A stretch of DNA of 56,856 nt from Flavobacteriaceae bacterium (GCA_013001365.1 JABDMQ010000344.1:1-56856), one strand, 5' to 3'; shown: positions 32,268 to 40,763, counted from the first letter of the stretch. The notes: generated from the letters alone by a model not told the origin. Numbers and translations are program-made.

Positions 32268-32270
32268 AAA

Positions 32271-32298
32271 AATGCCTTCATTAATAAATGAAGGCATT
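32271..32298. terminator. Bidirectional terminator between antiporter and GSII genes
   Basis: AATGCCTTCATT (32271-32282) and AATGAAGGCATT (32287-32298) are perfect complements, with an A-run on the left and a TTAATTCT stretch on the right. Confidence 0.85.
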
Positions 32299-32321
32299 AA
32301 TTCTCTTTGCTTGTTGACTAA

Positions 32322-33350
32322 TTAAGCTGGTACAGCAATATCTGCACTTTTCACAGTCTTAATGATTCTACCTGCAATCTTATATGGGTCAGCGTTAGAT
32401 GCCGGACGACGATCTTCCAACCAACCTTTCCAACCATTTTCTACGGTAATAATTGGAATCCTTATTGAAGCTCCTCTATCAGATACGCCATAGCTAAAGT
32501 CCGTAATGGCGGCTGTTTCATGTAATCCAGTTAATCGCTGGTCATTAAATTCGCCGTAAACAGCTATATGCTCATCAACTACCGGTCTGAATGCTTCACA
32601 TATTTTTTCATAAATCTCCTGACTTCCACAAGTTCTTAAAGTCGTATTCGAGAAGTTAGCGTGCATTCCTGAACCATTCCAGTCCATGTCTTTCCCTAAT
32701 GGTTTTGGATGGTACTCTATATAGTAACCATATTGCTCTGTCAATCTATCAAGAAGATACCTTGCGATCCAGATTTCGTCTCCAGCTTTCTTCGCTCCTT
32801 TAGCGAATAATTGGAATTCCCACTGACCAGAAGCGACTTCTTGGTTAATACCTTCAAAATTCAGTCCTGCAGCAATACAAAGGTCCGCATGCTCTTCGAC
32901 CAAATCCCTTCCATGAGTGTTCTTGCCACCAACTGAGCAATAGTACATGCCTTGAGGAGCCGGGTAACCACCAACAGGGAACCCAAGTGGAAGTCCAGTT
33001 GTAGTATCCATAATAAAATATTCTTGCTCGAAACCGAACCAGAAATCATTATCATCATCATCAATTGTAGCTCTGCCATTAGACACATGAGGAGAGCCAT
33101 CAGCATTTAAGACCTCTGTCATTACCAGGTATCCATTCTTTCTTGCTGGATCTGGATAAATTGCAACAGGCTTCAATAAACAATCTGAAGAATCTCCAGT
33201 CGCTTGCTTAGTTGAACTTCCATCAAATGACCATATTGGACAATCCTCTAATTTTCCACTAAAGTCTTCTTCAACTTTAGTCTTACTTCTCATGTTTTGA
33301 GTTGGTTTATAACCATCTAACCATATGTACTCAAGTTTCGATTTGCTCAT
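32322..33350 (-). CDS. Glutamine synthetase type II (eukaryotic-like)
   Basis: This 342-aa enzyme makes glutamine from glutamate, ammonia and ATP. The length and motifs fit GSII rather than GSI: LEYIWLDGYKPTQNMRSKTK at the start, CPIWSFDGSSTKQA, FGFEQEYFIMD (metal-binding Glu), NFEGINQEVASGQWEFQ, GSGMHANFS and DRGASIRIP. It lies in a divergent pair with a GSIII gene, 175 nt apart. A near-consensus -7 box (AATATTTG on the minus strand) is seen in the gap. GSII is not regulated by adenylylation as GSI is. Confidence 0.95.
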   Translation of the reverse strand: MSKSKLEYIWLDGYKPTQNMRSKTKVEEDFSGKLEDCPIWSFDGSSTKQATGDSSDCLLKPVAIYPDPARKNGYLVMTEVLNADGSPHVSNGRATIDDDDNDFWFGFEQEYFIMDTTTGLPLGFPVGGYPAPQGMYYCSVGGKNTHGRDLVEEHADLCIAAGLNFEGINQEVASGQWEFQLFAKGAKKAGDEIWIARYLLDRLTEQYGYYIEYHPKPLGKDMDWNGSGMHANFSNTTLRTCGSQEIYEKICEAFRPVVDEHIAVYGEFNDQRLTGLHETAAITDFSYGVSDRGASIRIPIITVENGWKGWLEDRRPASNADPYKIAGRIIKTVKSADIAVPA

Positions 33351-33434
33351 GCTTCAATAGTTTAATAATTAAAGATGCAAATATTGGCAATAAAAATAAT
33401 TGGAGCAAAAAAAATGGGGTCTTTTAGATAAAAT

Positions 33435-33482
33435 GTTATTAATAATTGTTAATAACCCTATTTTTCATAGGGGAGCACCCCT
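33435..33482. promoter_or_regulatory. Two inverted repeats upstream of the GSIII promoter
   Basis: GTTATTAA-N6-TTAATAAC (33435-33456) is a perfect 8-bp inverted repeat. AGGGG-AGCA-CCCCT (33469-33482) is a second one, ending 17 nt before the -7 box, in the region polymerase would occupy. Both could be operators; no regulator can be named. Confidence 0.4.
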
Positions 33483-33499
33483 AAAATTTAATTATATTG

Positions 33500-33507
33500 T
33501 ATTTTTG
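33500..33507 (+). promoter_or_regulatory. -7 box (TATTTTTG) of the GSIII gene
   Basis: A full TAnnTTTG match 18 nt before ATG 33526. It argues against the longer in-frame start at 33400. Confidence 0.7.
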
Positions 33508-33525
33508 ACCCAAAATTTTTCGAAT

Positions 33526-35712
33526 ATGTCAACATTACGATTTCATGCATTAAAAGCAAGTTTGGATAGAAAGCCTATAAAAGTGGTTGAGACCGAGAAA
33601 CGTTCATCATTATTTGGGCTAAATGTGTTTAACGATTCAGCAATGAGGCAATCCCTGACCAAGGATGCCTATGAAAGCGTAAATGATGCCATTGAAAAAG
33701 GCACCAAGATAAAAAGAAGTATTGCCGATCAAATAGCATCGGCGATGAAGGATTGGGCAATTAATAAAGGAGTGACTCACTATACCCATTGGTTTCAACC
33801 TTTGACAGGAGCCACTGCTGAAAAGCATGATGCTTTCTTCGAAACAATTGGTAATGGATCAGCAATCGAAAAATTCGGAGGTGGACAATTGGTTCAGCAG
33901 GAACCAGACGCATCGAGTTTTCCGCATGGCGGAATAAGGAATACGTTCGAAGCGCGTGGCTATACAGCCTGGGATCCAACCTCGCCTGCATTCATTTATG
34001 GCACGACGCTTTGTATACCAACCATATTTGTTTCTTATACAGGAGAGGCATTGGATTATAAAACTCCATTGCTTAAAGCATTGCAAGCAGTTGATAGTGC
34101 AGCTGTTGCTGTTGCTCGGTATTTTGACAAGAATGTAAAGAAGGTAAATGCCTCTTTAGGTTGGGAGCAAGAGTATTTCTTGATTGATAGTGCTTTAGCA
34201 TCTTCAAGACCAGATATAATAATGACCGGAAGAACTCTTTTAGGTCATTCGCCAGCTAAAGGACAACAATTGGACGATCATTATTTTGGAACGATTCCTA
34301 ATCGGGCAATGGCATTCATGCGGGATCTAGAAACGGAATGTATGCTTCTTGGTATTCCTGTTAAAACAAGGCATAACGAGGTGGCACCAAATCAGTTTGA
34401 ACTGGCTCCAATATATGAGGAGGCTAACCTCGCTGTGGATCATAATTCGTTGTTAATGGACATCATGGAGAAAATAGCGCAGCGACATAATTTCAAGGTT
34501 TTGTTTCATGAGAAACCTTTCGAAGGGATCAATGGATCTGGAAAACACAATAACTGGAGCTTAAGTACAGATACTGGAGTTAATCTTCTTAGCCCAGGTA
34601 AGACACCTATGAGCAATCTTCAATTCTTAGCGTTTTTCATAAACACCATTAAAGCTGTTAACGAATATGAGGATCTACTAAGGGCCTCAATAGCAACAGC
34701 AGGCAATGATCATAGATTGGGTGCCAATGAAGCACCACCGGCAATTTTATCTGTTTTTATTGGAGAGCAATTGACCAGCGTTTTGAATGAATTGGAAAAT
34801 GTAACGCAAGGCAAGCTATCACCAAAGGAAAAAACAGACCTAAAACTTAATGTTGTGGGGAAAATTCCTGAAATATTATTGGATAACACGGATAGAAACC
34901 GCACATCTCCATTTGCTTTTACGGGCAATAAGTTTGAATTTAGGGCAGTAGGCTCAAATGCAAATTGTGCTAAGGCCATGACGGTACTTAATTCCATTGT
35001 AGCAAATCAATTGATTGAATTCAAGAAGGAAGTAGATCTCCTCATTGATAAAAAGGACATGAAAAAAGATGATGCGGTCTTTAATATCTTAAGAGAATAC
35101 ATCAAGAAATCGAAGAATATCTTGTTTGAAGGTAACGGTTATTCCCAAGCTTGGGAAAAAGAGGCTAAAAAACGTGGGTTAAGCAATAACAAGACAACAC
35201 CTGAAGCTCTAAAAGCAAAGACTACAAAGAAAGCTATTGCATTGTTCGAGGAACTCAATGTCATGAACAGAGTGGAACAGGAAGCCCGTTATGAAATTGA
35301 AATTGAAGAATATATCTTACGAATCCAGATTGAAAGTCGTGTCTTAGGAGACATTGCTCGAAACCATATAGTTCCTACTGCAGTAAAATACCAAAATGTC
35401 CTTATCAAGAATGTGACTGGTTTAAAGGAGATCTATGAAGATAAATACAAGAATGTGGCCAAGGAGCAAATCGAACTCATTCAAGAAATTTCAAGTCAGA
35501 TCGAATCTATAAACTCCAAGGTCACGAAAATGATTGAGGAAAGAAAAAAAGCAAATGTCATCGGCGATTCGGAGAAGAAGGCGCAAGCCTACTGTTCAAA
35601 AGTTAGATCGTACTTTGATGAAATTCGATATCACTGCGATAAACTTGAACTATTAGTTGATGATGAAATCTGGCCTCTTACAAAATACCGAGAATTATTG
35701 TTCACGAAATAG
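33526..35712 (+). CDS. glnN: Glutamine synthetase type III
   Basis: This 728-aa enzyme belongs to the large GSIII class typical of Bacteroidota and cyanobacteria. It starts MSTLRFHALKASLDRKPIKV at ATG 33526, after the promoter. Motifs include the N-terminal FGLNVFNDSAM, THYTHWFQPLTGATAEKHD, GWEQEYFLID (metal site), RHNEVAPNQFELAP, HEKPFEGINGSGKHNNWSL, and TSPFAFTGNKFEFRAVGS. The C-terminal helical region is usual for GSIII. GSIII is generally the nitrogen-regulated enzyme in Bacteroidota; having GSII next to it gives two unrelated glutamine synthetases at one locus. Confidence 0.96.
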   Translation: MSTLRFHALKASLDRKPIKVVETEKRSSLFGLNVFNDSAMRQSLTKDAYESVNDAIEKGTKIKRSIADQIASAMKDWAINKGVTHYTHWFQPLTGATAEKHDAFFETIGNGSAIEKFGGGQLVQQEPDASSFPHGGIRNTFEARGYTAWDPTSPAFIYGTTLCIPTIFVSYTGEALDYKTPLLKALQAVDSAAVAVARYFDKNVKKVNASLGWEQEYFLIDSALASSRPDIIMTGRTLLGHSPAKGQQLDDHYFGTIPNRAMAFMRDLETECMLLGIPVKTRHNEVAPNQFELAPIYEEANLAVDHNSLLMDIMEKIAQRHNFKVLFHEKPFEGINGSGKHNNWSLSTDTGVNLLSPGKTPMSNLQFLAFFINTIKAVNEYEDLLRASIATAGNDHRLGANEAPPAILSVFIGEQLTSVLNELENVTQGKLSPKEKTDLKLNVVGKIPEILLDNTDRNRTSPFAFTGNKFEFRAVGSNANCAKAMTVLNSIVANQLIEFKKEVDLLIDKKDMKKDDAVFNILREYIKKSKNILFEGNGYSQAWEKEAKKRGLSNNKTTPEALKAKTTKKAIALFEELNVMNRVEQEARYEIEIEEYILRIQIESRVLGDIARNHIVPTAVKYQNVLIKNVTGLKEIYEDKYKNVAKEQIELIQEISSQIESINSKVTKMIEERKKANVIGDSEKKAQAYCSKVRSYFDEIRYHCDKLELLVDDEIWPLTKYRELLFTK

Positions 35713-35909
35713 GGAAACTATTTAAACATCTGATAGTAAGGAGTTTATAATTTTTACGGTTTCAGCTGAAATCATACATTTCAGAAATTCATGTGTACGA
35801 ATTCTCAAAGAAACGGGTATTTTATCTTACAATTATGCATCTTATCGAAAAAGAAGTGACCTCCTTGATTTTTTGGTAAAAACTTGAAATTCTTCGCAGT
35901 AATATTTCA

Positions 35910-35917
35910 TATATTTG
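35910..35917 (+). promoter_or_regulatory. -7 box (TATATTTG) of the signal-peptide mini-gene
   Basis: A full TAnnTTTG match 27 nt before the ATG at 35945. The gap 35713-35909 holds no gene; a TTTCAGCTGAAA palindrome near 35760 may be a weak end signal for the GSIII gene. Confidence 0.7.
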
Positions 35918-35944
35918 TAAAGCTATTAATCAATACATTTAATT

Positions 35945-36004
35945 ATGAAAAAGCTCGCACTGAGTTTTGTACTGTTAGTTTGTGCAACCATATTTTTCGC
36001 ATAA
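35945..36004 (+). CDS. Mini-ORF encoding a 19-aa signal-peptide-like peptide
   Basis: The frame codes only for MKKLALSFVLLVCATIFFA and then stops (TAA 36002-36004). It has the basic n-region, hydrophobic core and small residue end of a signal peptide, but no mature part. A perfect -7 box precedes it and a strong terminator (36081-36122) closes the unit, so a transcript of about 200 nt is predicted. It may be a small membrane peptide, the ORF of a dual-function small RNA, or the relic of a secreted protein gene. The stretch between stop and terminator has a small hairpin (TTGC..GCAA) and no other ORF of note. Confidence 0.5.
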   Translation: MKKLALSFVLLVCATIFFA

Positions 36005-36080
36005 TTTTTTAACGAAACTCTAAAGGACCATTTAGTTGCCTTAAAAGCAATTAGAAAAATGTTCTTAGAAATTAGTATAG

Positions 36081-36122
36081 ATCATTCTCGATACATCATT
36101 TGTGTCGAGAATGATTTTTTTT
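36081..36122 (+). terminator. Strong terminator ending the mini-gene transcript
   Basis: A 15-bp stem, ATCATTCTCGATACA (36081-36095) with TGTGTCGAGAATGAT (36101-36115), one G-T pair and a 5-nt loop, followed by an unbroken run of seven T residues. Confidence 0.9.
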
Positions 36123-36161
36123 GTACCAACTGCCTAATTAACAGTTTTTTATAGTATTCAC

Positions 36162-36169
36162 TATATTTG
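36162..36169 (+). promoter_or_regulatory. -7 box (TATATTTG) of the beta-barrel gene
   Basis: A full TAnnTTTG match 56 nt before the ATG at 36226. Confidence 0.65.
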
Positions 36170-36225
36170 TGACCGAATAAATTTTTGCTATCGGACGATA
36201 TGTCCCATGAACTAAAGATTAAGAC

Positions 36226-36882
36226 ATGAAAAAAACGCTATTGATATTGTTAGGTTGCATTGGTTCATTCATGGTCAATGCCCAAGAAATGGAAACCACA
36301 AATCCTGAACAGGATACTGCAGTTGAAAGAAAGAAAGATGTATTAAGACCAGCCAATGCTATTATTGCTGCAGTTGGCTCTGCAGTCGCAAATGGAGATT
36401 TACCAGATGCTAAATTCGATTTAAACTTTCAAATAGGTTATAAAAGGTCGATTGGAAATGGATTCAATTTAAATTTGACATACAATAAATTCAATATAGT
36501 ATTCGACAATATCTATAATGAAGGATTCATGTCATGGGATCTCGATCTTGAATATATGTTATTTCCTGATAAAGAGTTCACGCCATATATTTATGCAGGC
36601 CCTGGATTGAATGCCGCTAACGGAATTGAAAATACAGAATTGAAGTTTCAGCTTGGATTGGGGGTCGAGATCATGGTTTCGGATAATGTTGGGCTTAAAT
36701 TCTATGCAGACCATAACTTCTTGTCAAGTGATGACGTACTTGATGCAAGAGAATTCGGAGACTCCAAAGACACTTTCTATAAAATAGGCTTAGGTGCAAA
36801 TTTCTATATTCCTGATGGGAAGAGAAAAATCAAGGATGATGAACCATCTTTTATTAAATCGAATAAGCTTGATGACAATTAA
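36226..36882 (+). CDS. Outer-membrane beta-barrel-like protein
   Basis: This 218-aa protein has a signal peptide (MKKTLLILLGCIGSFMVNAQ) and then alternating beta strands of outer-membrane type: FDLNFQIGYKRSIGNGFNL, LDLEYMLFPDKEFTPYIYAG, FQLGLGVEIMVSDNVGLKFY, FYKIGLGANFYI. The strand GxGLNAANG and the acidic turn resemble the barrel appended to CsgG-like proteins in Bacteroidota, but no CsgG part is here. A short charged tail (residues 200-218) follows the last strand. Function unknown. It has its own promoter and terminator. Confidence 0.75.
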   Translation: MKKTLLILLGCIGSFMVNAQEMETTNPEQDTAVERKKDVLRPANAIIAAVGSAVANGDLPDAKFDLNFQIGYKRSIGNGFNLNLTYNKFNIVFDNIYNEGFMSWDLDLEYMLFPDKEFTPYIYAGPGLNAANGIENTELKFQLGLGVEIMVSDNVGLKFYADHNFLSSDDVLDAREFGDSKDTFYKIGLGANFYIPDGKRKIKDDEPSFIKSNKLDDN

Positions 36883-36906
36883 CCAAAAGCAAGAAACCAT
36901 TAATGG

Positions 36907-36937
36907 AAAGCATTCAATATTTATTGAATGCTTTTTT
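36907..36937 (+). terminator. Terminator after the beta-barrel gene
   Basis: AAAGCATTCAATA pairs with TATTGAATGCTTT and runs into T residues, 25 nt after the stop codon. Confidence 0.85.
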
Positions 36938-36959
36938 AGTTATCACAAATTAGTATTGT

Positions 36960-36967
36960 TATTTTTG
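36960..36967 (+). promoter_or_regulatory. -7 box (TATTTTTG) of the purM-like gene
   Basis: A full TAnnTTTG match 17 nt before ATG 36985, directly after the preceding terminator. Confidence 0.7.
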
Positions 36968-36984
36968 CAAGGCAAACAAAAATA

Positions 36985-38163
36985 ATGGCCGAGGAAATCA
37001 GTAAAAGATATAGTTTGAGAGGTGTGTCAGCCTCTAAAAAGGACGTCCACAAGGCTATTAAGAATGTGGACAAAGGATTATTTCCTAAAGCATTTTGCAA
37101 GATAGTTCCAGATCACTTAACAAGGGATGAAAAATATTGCCTTATCATGCATGCCGATGGTGCGGGAACAAAAAGTTCGTTGGCTTATATGTACTGGAAG
37201 GAAACTGGCGATATTTCTGTTTGGAAAGGCATTGCTCAAGATGCTTTGATAATGAATATAGACGATTTGCTTTGCGTTGGTGCAACAGACAATATATTGC
37301 TCTCTTCTACTATAGGAAGGAACAAGAATCTTATTCCTGGTGAGGTTATTTCTGCAATTATCAATGGTACAGAGGAATTGATCAAGGAATTGTCAGAATT
37401 CGGCATTACAATTCATTCCACTGGAGGAGAGACAGCAGATGTCGGTGACCTTGTTAGGACGATAATCGTCGATTCTACAGTAACAGCAAGGATGAATCGG
37501 AAAGATGTCATTGACAATGCAAATATAGAAGAAGGTGATGTTATTGTTGGACTTTCTTCCTTTGGCCAGGCCACCTATGAGAAAAACTATAATGGTGGAA
37601 TGGGCAGCAATGGCTTGACATCGGCAAGGCATGATGTATTTCATAAATATCTTGCTGATAAATACCCTGAGAGTTTCGATGCTGCTGTTCCAAATGAATT
37701 GGTTTATTCTGGAAATACCAAATTAACAGATCATATTGATGGTTCTCCGATAGATGCTGGGAAACTTGTACTGTCTCCTACACGCACCTATTCACCGATC
37801 ATCAAGCAAATTCTTTCAAAATTCAACTCTGAACTCATACATGGGATGATTCATTGCTCGGGAGGCGCACAAACAAAGATTCTTCATTTTGTTGATAACC
37901 TACATATCATTAAAGACAATATGTTCGAAATCCCACCTTTGTTCAAATTGATACAGGAGCAATCCAAGACCGATTGGAAAGAGATGTATCAGGTTTTTAA
38001 TTGTGGCCATCGTATGGAATTATATGTGGATCCTTCAATCGCTCAAGAAATCATCGATATTTCCAAATCCTTTAATGTTGACGCACAGATTGTAGGGAAA
38101 GTGGAAGCTGCAGTGGCCAAGAGGTTAACCATAAAGAGTGAATTCGGGGTTTTCGAATATTAA
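36985..38163 (+). CDS. purM: Phosphoribosylformylglycinamidine cyclo-ligase-type (AIR synthase) protein
   Basis: This 392-aa protein belongs to the PurM/AIR synthase ATPase superfamily. It shows the N-terminal SLRGVSASKKDVHKAIKN, the ADGAGTKSSLAY segment (D-G-V-G-T-K in classical PurM), NIDDLLCVGATDNI, STGGETADVGD and GLSSFGQATYE. It is longer than E. coli PurM (345) and differs at the N-terminus, as is usual for the Bacteroidota form. The likely role is the fifth step of purine synthesis, closure of the imidazole ring. No other pur gene is adjacent. Its stop overlaps the convergent 94-aa gene by 4 nt. Confidence 0.88.
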   Translation: MAEEISKRYSLRGVSASKKDVHKAIKNVDKGLFPKAFCKIVPDHLTRDEKYCLIMHADGAGTKSSLAYMYWKETGDISVWKGIAQDALIMNIDDLLCVGATDNILLSSTIGRNKNLIPGEVISAIINGTEELIKELSEFGITIHSTGGETADVGDLVRTIIVDSTVTARMNRKDVIDNANIEEGDVIVGLSSFGQATYEKNYNGGMGSNGLTSARHDVFHKYLADKYPESFDAAVPNELVYSGNTKLTDHIDGSPIDAGKLVLSPTRTYSPIIKQILSKFNSELIHGMIHCSGGAQTKILHFVDNLHIIKDNMFEIPPLFKLIQEQSKTDWKEMYQVFNCGHRMELYVDPSIAQEIIDISKSFNVDAQIVGKVEAAVAKRLTIKSEFGVFEY

Positions 38164-38444
38164 ACGAACTCTTTCATTACAAGAACAAATGCTGATGTTA
38201 AAATGGCATCAATGACAAAGAGCATTGAAAACAAGGTCAATGAAGAAATTCCAGCATTCCTAAAAACAACTATCCGCCTCCTTTTACTGTTTGCGATAAT
38301 GAACCATACCATTAGCGTCAATAATAATTTCGTTATGATTGCTGATACTAAATTCGGATTATAAAGCACGATAAAGACATTCACTAGGAAGGACCATAAA
38401 AAGAGCGATTTGTAATAATCAAGGATTGATGAAAGCTTTCGCAT
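38160..38444 (-). CDS. Hypothetical small membrane protein
   Basis: This 94-aa protein has three hydrophobic segments (about residues 13-30, 34-49, 66-88) separated by a basic loop (ANSKRRRIVVF), so it should be an inner-membrane protein with that loop facing the cytoplasm. I recognise no family. It lies between the purM-like gene (tail-to-tail overlap of 4 nt) and prfA (head-to-head). Codon use looks like its neighbours. Confidence 0.65.
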   Translation of the reverse strand: MRKLSSILDYYKSLFLWSFLVNVFIVLYNPNLVSAIITKLLLTLMVWFIIANSKRRRIVVFRNAGISSLTLFSMLFVIDAILTSAFVLVMKEFV

Positions 38445-38532
38445 GATATTTAAAACGATTTGGAGCTAGTTTTTATTTTGCGGACACTAATAATGATGTG
38501 CCGAGCCCTAAGGCAAGAATGATAATTTGTCG

Positions 38533-38540
38533 TATTTTTG
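38533..38540 (+). promoter_or_regulatory. -7 box (TATTTTTG) of prfA-pyrF
   Basis: A full TAnnTTTG match 19 nt before ATG 38560. The in-frame ATG at 38527 lies upstream of it and is rejected. Confidence 0.75.
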
Positions 38541-38559
38541 CCACCAATCCAAGAGATTC

Positions 38560-39636
38560 ATGTTAGAGAAACTGCAGATAATAAAACAACGCTTTGATGA
38601 GGTCAGCGACCTTATCATACAGCCTGATATAATCTCTGATCAAAAAAGATACGTCCAACTTAATAGGGAGTATAAGGATTTACGTTTATTAATGGATAAG
38701 CGTAAAGAATATCTTGAATTAACAGATAACCTCAAGGAAGCAGAAGAGATCATTTCTGATGGAAGTGACCCGGAAATGGTCGAAATGGCAAAACTTCAAT
38801 ATGATGAAGCTAAAGAACGAATTCCTGAATTAGAAGAAGAAATCAAGGTGATGCTTATCCCTAAAGACCCAGAAGATTCCAAGAATGCAGTTGTGGAACT
38901 TCGTGCAGGAACAGGAGGAGATGAGGCTAGTATTTTCGCAGGAGACCTTTTCAGGATGTACACCAAGTATTGCGAAAGCAAAGGTTGGAAAGTCAGTACA
39001 GTAGATTTTAGTGAAGGTACGAATGGTGGATTCAAGGAAATACAGTTCGAAGTTACTGGAGAAGACGTCTATGGTACCTTGAAATTCGAAGCAGGTGTTC
39101 ATCGGGTGCAAAGAGTGCCTCAAACCGAAACTCAAGGGCGAGTGCATACAAGTGCAGCTACAGTAATGGTTTTTCCAGAAGCTGAAGAGTTCGATATTGA
39201 AATCGACCCAAAGGACGTGCGCATTGATTATTTCTGTTCTTCTGGACCAGGTGGGCAATCCGTTAATACGACTTACTCAGCGGTACGATTAACTCACGAA
39301 CCGACAGGACTTGTAGCACAGTGTCAAGACCAAAAGTCGCAGCACAAGAACAAAGAAAAAGCGTTTAAGGTACTGCGTTCACGACTATATGATCTTGAAT
39401 TAGCAAAGAAGCAGGAAGAAGATGCAGCAAAACGGGGGTCCATGGTGAGCAGTGGCGATAGAAGTGCCAAAATTAGAACCTATAACTACCCACAAGGACG
39501 TGTTACGGATCATAGAATAGGCTTAACATTATATGATCTTCAAAATATCATTAATGGTGATGTCCAAAAGATCATCGATGAATTGATGCTTGCCGAGAAT
39601 ACAGAAAAGTTGAAGGCGAATAGCGATGTAATCTAA
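38560..39636 (+). CDS. prfA: Peptide chain release factor 1
   Basis: This 358-aa factor reads UAA and UAG stop codons and releases the finished chain. It starts MLEKLQIIKQRFDEVSDLI at ATG 38560. Domain 3 contains the catalytic GGQ in SSGPGGQSVNTTYSAVRLTH, the central domain has AGTGGDEASIFAGDLFRMY, and codon recognition uses a P-A-T-like segment (QTQGRVHTSAATV). Length matches RF1. It lies 6 nt before pyrF and the two are probably one transcript. Confidence 0.97.
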   Translation: MLEKLQIIKQRFDEVSDLIIQPDIISDQKRYVQLNREYKDLRLLMDKRKEYLELTDNLKEAEEIISDGSDPEMVEMAKLQYDEAKERIPELEEEIKVMLIPKDPEDSKNAVVELRAGTGGDEASIFAGDLFRMYTKYCESKGWKVSTVDFSEGTNGGFKEIQFEVTGEDVYGTLKFEAGVHRVQRVPQTETQGRVHTSAATVMVFPEAEEFDIEIDPKDVRIDYFCSSGPGGQSVNTTYSAVRLTHEPTGLVAQCQDQKSQHKNKEKAFKVLRSRLYDLELAKKQEEDAAKRGSMVSSGDRSAKIRTYNYPQGRVTDHRIGLTLYDLQNIINGDVQKIIDELMLAENTEKLKANSDVI

Positions 39637-39642
39637 TTTTGA

Positions 39643-40464
39643 GTGACAACAGAGCAACTCACACGTGAAATAAGAAAAAAGAAGTCCTTTCTTTGTATTG
39701 GATTGGATGTCGACCTTGATAAGATTCCCAAGCATCTACTAAAGGAAAAAGATCCGATTTTTGCATTCAATAAAGCGATCATAGATGCAACCCATCATTT
39801 ATGTGTGGCATATAAACCTAATATCGCTTTTTATGAGGCTTATGGTATAAAAGGATGGCAATCCTTGAAAAAGACCATCGAATATCTTAATGAACATCAT
39901 CCAGGGATTTTTACCATAGCAGATGCAAAAAGGGGAGATATCGGAAATACAAGTTCAATGTATGCAAAAGCATTCTTTGAAGACCTTAACTTCGATTCAA
40001 TCACGATTGCACCTTATATGGGCAAGGATTCTGTTGAACCTTTTCTAGCATATAAGGATAAATACAGCATCCTTCTTGCTTTGACCTCAAATAAAGGGGC
40101 TCTTGATTTTCAAACAAAGGATTCAGAAGGCGAAGAACTTTACAAAAGGGTTATCGAAACGTCACGAAGTTATGCGAATTCAGAGAACCTGATGTATGTT
40201 GTAGGCGCAACCAAAGCAGAATATTTGACTGAAATCCGCAAGATCATCCCAAATAGTTTCTTATTAGTGCCAGGAGTTGGTGCTCAAGGAGGAAGCCTTC
40301 AAGATGTTTGTAATCACGGGATGACCAAGGATATAGGACTTCTTGTTAATTCCTCGCGAGGTATAATTTACGCCTCGAACAAGGATGATTTTGCCCATGT
40401 GGCAGCTCAAAAGGCGAAAGAATTACAAGAGCAAATGGAGGTCATACTTAATACCTCAAATTGA
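39643..40464 (+). CDS. pyrF: Orotidine 5'-phosphate decarboxylase (type 2)
   Basis: This 273-aa enzyme converts OMP to UMP in pyrimidine synthesis. The GTG start at 39643 directly precedes TTEQLTREIRKKKSFLCIGLD. The catalytic Lys/Asp cluster is FTIADAKRGDIGNTS (D-x-K-R-x-D), with YKPNIAFYEAYG before it and VPGVGAQGG later, all typical of the longer type 2 (MtD-like) OMP decarboxylases used by Bacteroidota. It is convergent with the small gene at 40473. Confidence 0.96.
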   Translation: MTTEQLTREIRKKKSFLCIGLDVDLDKIPKHLLKEKDPIFAFNKAIIDATHHLCVAYKPNIAFYEAYGIKGWQSLKKTIEYLNEHHPGIFTIADAKRGDIGNTSSMYAKAFFEDLNFDSITIAPYMGKDSVEPFLAYKDKYSILLALTSNKGALDFQTKDSEGEELYKRVIETSRSYANSENLMYVVGATKAEYLTEIRKIIPNSFLLVPGVGAQGGSLQDVCNHGMTKDIGLLVNSSRGIIYASNKDDFAHVAAQKAKELQEQMEVILNTSN

Positions 40465-40472
40465 ATTAGGTT

Positions 40473-40673
40473 CTAAATTGCTTTTACTTTCTTTAGACGG
40501 TCAAAAATCTTGTTTGCTTCATGATAAAAGAAATCACTTAGTCCAGCATCAGATTGCATTAAATTATATGCATTCTCAATAAACGTAGTATAGCGTTTCT
40601 CTAAATTAGAGGTATTGTAGATTATATTGTCTTTGGACCTAATGGTCCCTATTTTACAGTGTCGTTGATTCAT
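40473..40673 (-). CDS. Small helical protein, possibly Lacal_2735 family
   Basis: This 66-aa protein is mostly helical. Its C-terminal half (LEKRYTTFIENAYNLMQSDA, then DFFYHEANKIFDRLKKVKAI) follows the pattern of the short Lacal_2735 proteins common in Flavobacteriaceae: L-x-x-x-Y, A-Y-x-L, S, then A-E/N-x-I-x-x-x-L/I. The first 20 residues are variable and the true start could be internal. Function unknown. It is convergent with pyrF, with 8 nt between the stops. Confidence 0.55.
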   Translation of the reverse strand: MNQRHCKIGTIRSKDNIIYNTSNLEKRYTTFIENAYNLMQSDAGLSDFFYHEANKIFDRLKKVKAI

Positions 40674-40736
40674 AGCACAATCCGTTTATATATAATATAC
40701 GAACGAACTGATAATAAAGTTGTTAACAAAAACAAA

Positions 40737-40763
40737 AACCGATTTACATTATGTAAATCGGTT
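40737..40763 (-). terminator. Perfect palindrome with minus-strand T tract
   Basis: AACCGATTTACAT (40737-40749) and ATGTAAATCGGTT (40751-40763) are perfect complements. On the minus strand they are followed by TTTTTGTTTTTG, as in an intrinsic terminator. There is no known minus-strand gene immediately to the right, so it may end an unrecognised transcript. Confidence 0.5.

Noticed and set aside
33400..33525. Longer N-terminus for the GSIII protein
   Set aside because: The extension is not family-like and contains the promoter box at 33500-33507.
34710..34997. Antisense frame inside the GSIII gene
   Set aside because: The plus-strand frame carries conserved glutamine synthetase motifs over this segment; the antisense has none.
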